From Syntrophomonadaceae bacterium (GTDB lineage Bacteria; Bacillota; Dethiobacteria; PWVN01), in assembly GCA_007136165.1 (NCBI GenBank), contig SLHK01000149.1:1-5082 (forward strand): a DNA stretch of 5,082 bases, given 5' to 3'. Positions 5,008 to 5,082 of this stretch are shown here, in pieces. Each line of letters starts with the position of its first letter. The stretch's first letter is position 1. Under the pieces are notes generated by a model, which saw nothing but the letters and a program-made list of their open reading frames with translations, did no database searches and was not told the origin of the DNA. The position numbers were made by a program, and so were the translations under genes.

Positions 5008-5082
5008 TTAAAGGACCTCCACAACGTAGCGGTAGAGGCAGTTGGGGTCTTCTACCTGCAGATCCATGAGGATAAAGGACAG
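5008..5082 (-). CDS. 3' end of an unidentified gene (5' part outside window)
   Basis: The last 24 codons and a TAA stop are open in one minus-strand frame up to the window edge. The C-terminus reads ILMDLQVEDPNCLYRYVVEVL-stop after three further residues. An intrinsic terminator directly downstream supports this being a real gene end. The fragment is too short for a family call; it shows no membrane segment. Confidence 0.6.
   Translation of the reverse strand: MSFILMDLQVEDPNCLYRYVVEVL

Noticed and set aside
5011..5082. Possible plus-strand gene start at the right edge
   Set aside because: No start with a ribosome-binding site is seen, whereas the minus-strand frame ends at a stop followed by a clear intrinsic terminator.

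Overview
The window looks like chromosomal DNA of a GC-moderate Firmicute, most likely an anaerobic clostridial lineage of the Moorella/Desulfotomaculum type. This is inferred from strong GGAGG ribosome-binding sites, TATAAT promoters (some with an extended -10), GTG starts, compact gene order, a FemX-type peptidoglycan transferase and a DUF2889-like protein. No mobile element, CRISPR array or phage gene is visible.

Layout. Positions 1-299 (minus) hold the N-terminal part of a small membrane protein with its own promoter. A divergent intergenic region (300-472) follows, then a plus-strand YbaK/ProX-type aminoacyl-tRNA deacylase (473-937). This gene converges, with only 2 bp between the stop codons, on a minus-strand unit read from about 3070 down to 940. 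That unit contains a tRNA-Arg(UCG)-like gene (3065-2988), a spermidine-synthase-fold methyltransferase-like protein (2957-2043) and a FemX/FemAB-type aminoacyl-tRNA-dependent transferase (2022-940). No terminator is visible between tRNA and mRNA. Upstream lies an intrinsic terminator that ends a separate unit: a NarL/FixJ-type response regulator (4714-4085) with a strong promoter, then a DUF2889-like protein (4003-3170) with its own extended -10 promoter. At the right edge is the 3' end of another minus-strand gene (5082-5008) with its intrinsic terminator.

How the genes may work together. Three neighbours handle or are aminoacyl-tRNA: the tRNA, the FemX-type transferase (which uses aminoacyl-tRNA to extend lipid II) and the YbaK-type deacylase (which hydrolyses mischarged tRNA). 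The tRNA is odd: it carries two extra bases, one in the T stem, and a pyrimidine at the position-37 equivalent. A tRNA dedicated to cell-wall or other non-ribosomal aminoacylation, read in the same transcript as its transferase, is the most interesting hypothesis here. It is inference only; a decaying tRNA copy or sequence errors are simpler alternatives. The second point of interest is that the DUF2889-like protein appears to be an internal duplication.
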